From the NCBI GenBank assembly GCA_001805465.1, contig MHGH01000013.1, positions 18,371 to 32,242 of the forward strand: a DNA stretch of 13,872 bases, written 5' to 3'. The notes under the pieces are model-generated. The model was not told the DNA's origin, did no database searches, and was given only the letters and a program-made list of their open reading frames with translations. The DNA comes from Omnitrophica WOR_2 bacterium RBG_13_41_10. Lineage in GTDB: Bacteria; Omnitrophota; Gorgyraeia; Gygaellales; Profunditerraquicolaceae. Of the stretch, positions 13,691 through 13,872 are shown piece after piece (the first letter of the stretch is position 1; the number at the start of each line of letters is the position of its first letter). The position numbers and the translations under genes were made by a program.

Positions 13691-13872
13691 ATTTAGTAAT
13701 CGCTTCAATTAATGCCTTGGCTTTATTGACTGACTCAAAATATTCTTTTTCAGGAAGCGAATCCGCCACAATACCTGCCCCTGCCTGAATATAAGCAAAC
13801 CCGTCCTTGATTAAAATAGTCCGGATGGTAATACAGGTATCCATGTTATGAGAAAAGCTAAAATAACCTACG
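13620..13872 (-). CDS. trpE: Anthranilate synthase component I / aminodeoxychorismate synthase component I, C-terminal fragment
   Basis: The chorismate-binding enzyme family adds an amino group from glutamine-derived ammonia to chorismate for tryptophan (TrpE) or folate (PabB) synthesis. Only the last 83 codons are in the window; the frame is open through the edge and begins inside VGYFSFSHNMDTCITIRT. This is the conserved GYF-F--N-D--I-IRT region, so no local start is proposed. QAGAGIVADSLPEKEYFESV and NKAKALIEAI are the family's normal C-terminal motifs. After these, about 25 residues beginning TKSGTPFQPK are not family-like; they are encoded by the REP-like element, and the TAG stop is at its far end. 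TrpE and PabB cannot be separated on this fragment; trpE is the commoner case. Confidence 0.85.
   Translation of the reverse strand, partial: VGYFSFSHNMDTCITIRTILIKDGFAYIQAGAGIVADSLPEKEYFESVNKAKALIEAITKSGTPFQPKLRVSLRQPMRGHSSD

Noticed and set aside
1..13872. A novel defence, mobile or biosynthetic system
   Set aside because: Every substantial frame matches a known housekeeping family. The unusual features are domain loss, repeats and gene arrangement, not an unknown gene set.

Overview
All recognisable genes lie on the minus strand, so transcription runs from high to low coordinates. The window is chromosomal housekeeping DNA from an A+T-rich bacterium (by eye, about 40% G+C). A SurA-type periplasmic chaperone and the surA-pdxA-rsmA gene order, shared with proteobacteria, suggest a Gram-negative (diderm) cell. 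The fused SecDF, a much reduced Mfd and small REP-like and heptamer repeats inside housekeeping genes would fit an uncultured candidate phylum such as Omnitrophota. That placement is an inference from general style; a tree built on RpoB or the ribosomal proteins would decide it.

Block 1 (13872 to 10817, read right to left): the 3' end of an anthranilate/aminodeoxychorismate synthase component I gene (trpE-like), a 90-bp REP-like repeat that supplies the tail of that reading frame, then rpsP, yajC and a single-gene secDF fusion. A perfect 17-bp inverted repeat and other palindromes fill the 123-bp gap before the next gene.

Block 2 (10693 to 6169): mfd, surA-like, pdxA and rsmA (ksgA). Each gene starts inside the one before it, with overlaps of 26, 44 and 28 nt. 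The Mfd keeps only a UvrB-like N-terminal segment (D2-like), the RNA-polymerase-interacting domain and the translocase. The surA and pdxA genes each carry a four-unit heptamer repeat of the form GTACNNN inside the coding sequence.

Block 3 (6151 to 1): a near-consensus sigma-70 promoter (TTGACA, 17 nt, TATACT) starts 17 nt after the rsmA stop. It is followed by tRNA-Thr(GGT), rpmG, tRNA-Trp(CCA), secE, nusG, rplK, rplA, rplJ, rplL and the first 974 codons of rpoB, which runs off the window. Spacing is extremely tight (4-nt overlaps or 0-2 nt gaps from secE onward). There is no room for the leader and attenuator regions found in the E. coli rplJL-rpoBC operon.

The window therefore joins protein export (SecE, YajC, SecDF, SurA), ribosome components and maturation (S16, L33, L11, L1, L10, L7/L12, RsmA), and transcription and its coupling to repair (NusG, RpoB, Mfd). 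I found no phage, transposase, CRISPR array or defence system. The unusual points are the pared-down Mfd, the in-frame repeats, and an L33 gene sitting between two tRNAs with its stop codon one base from tRNA-Trp.
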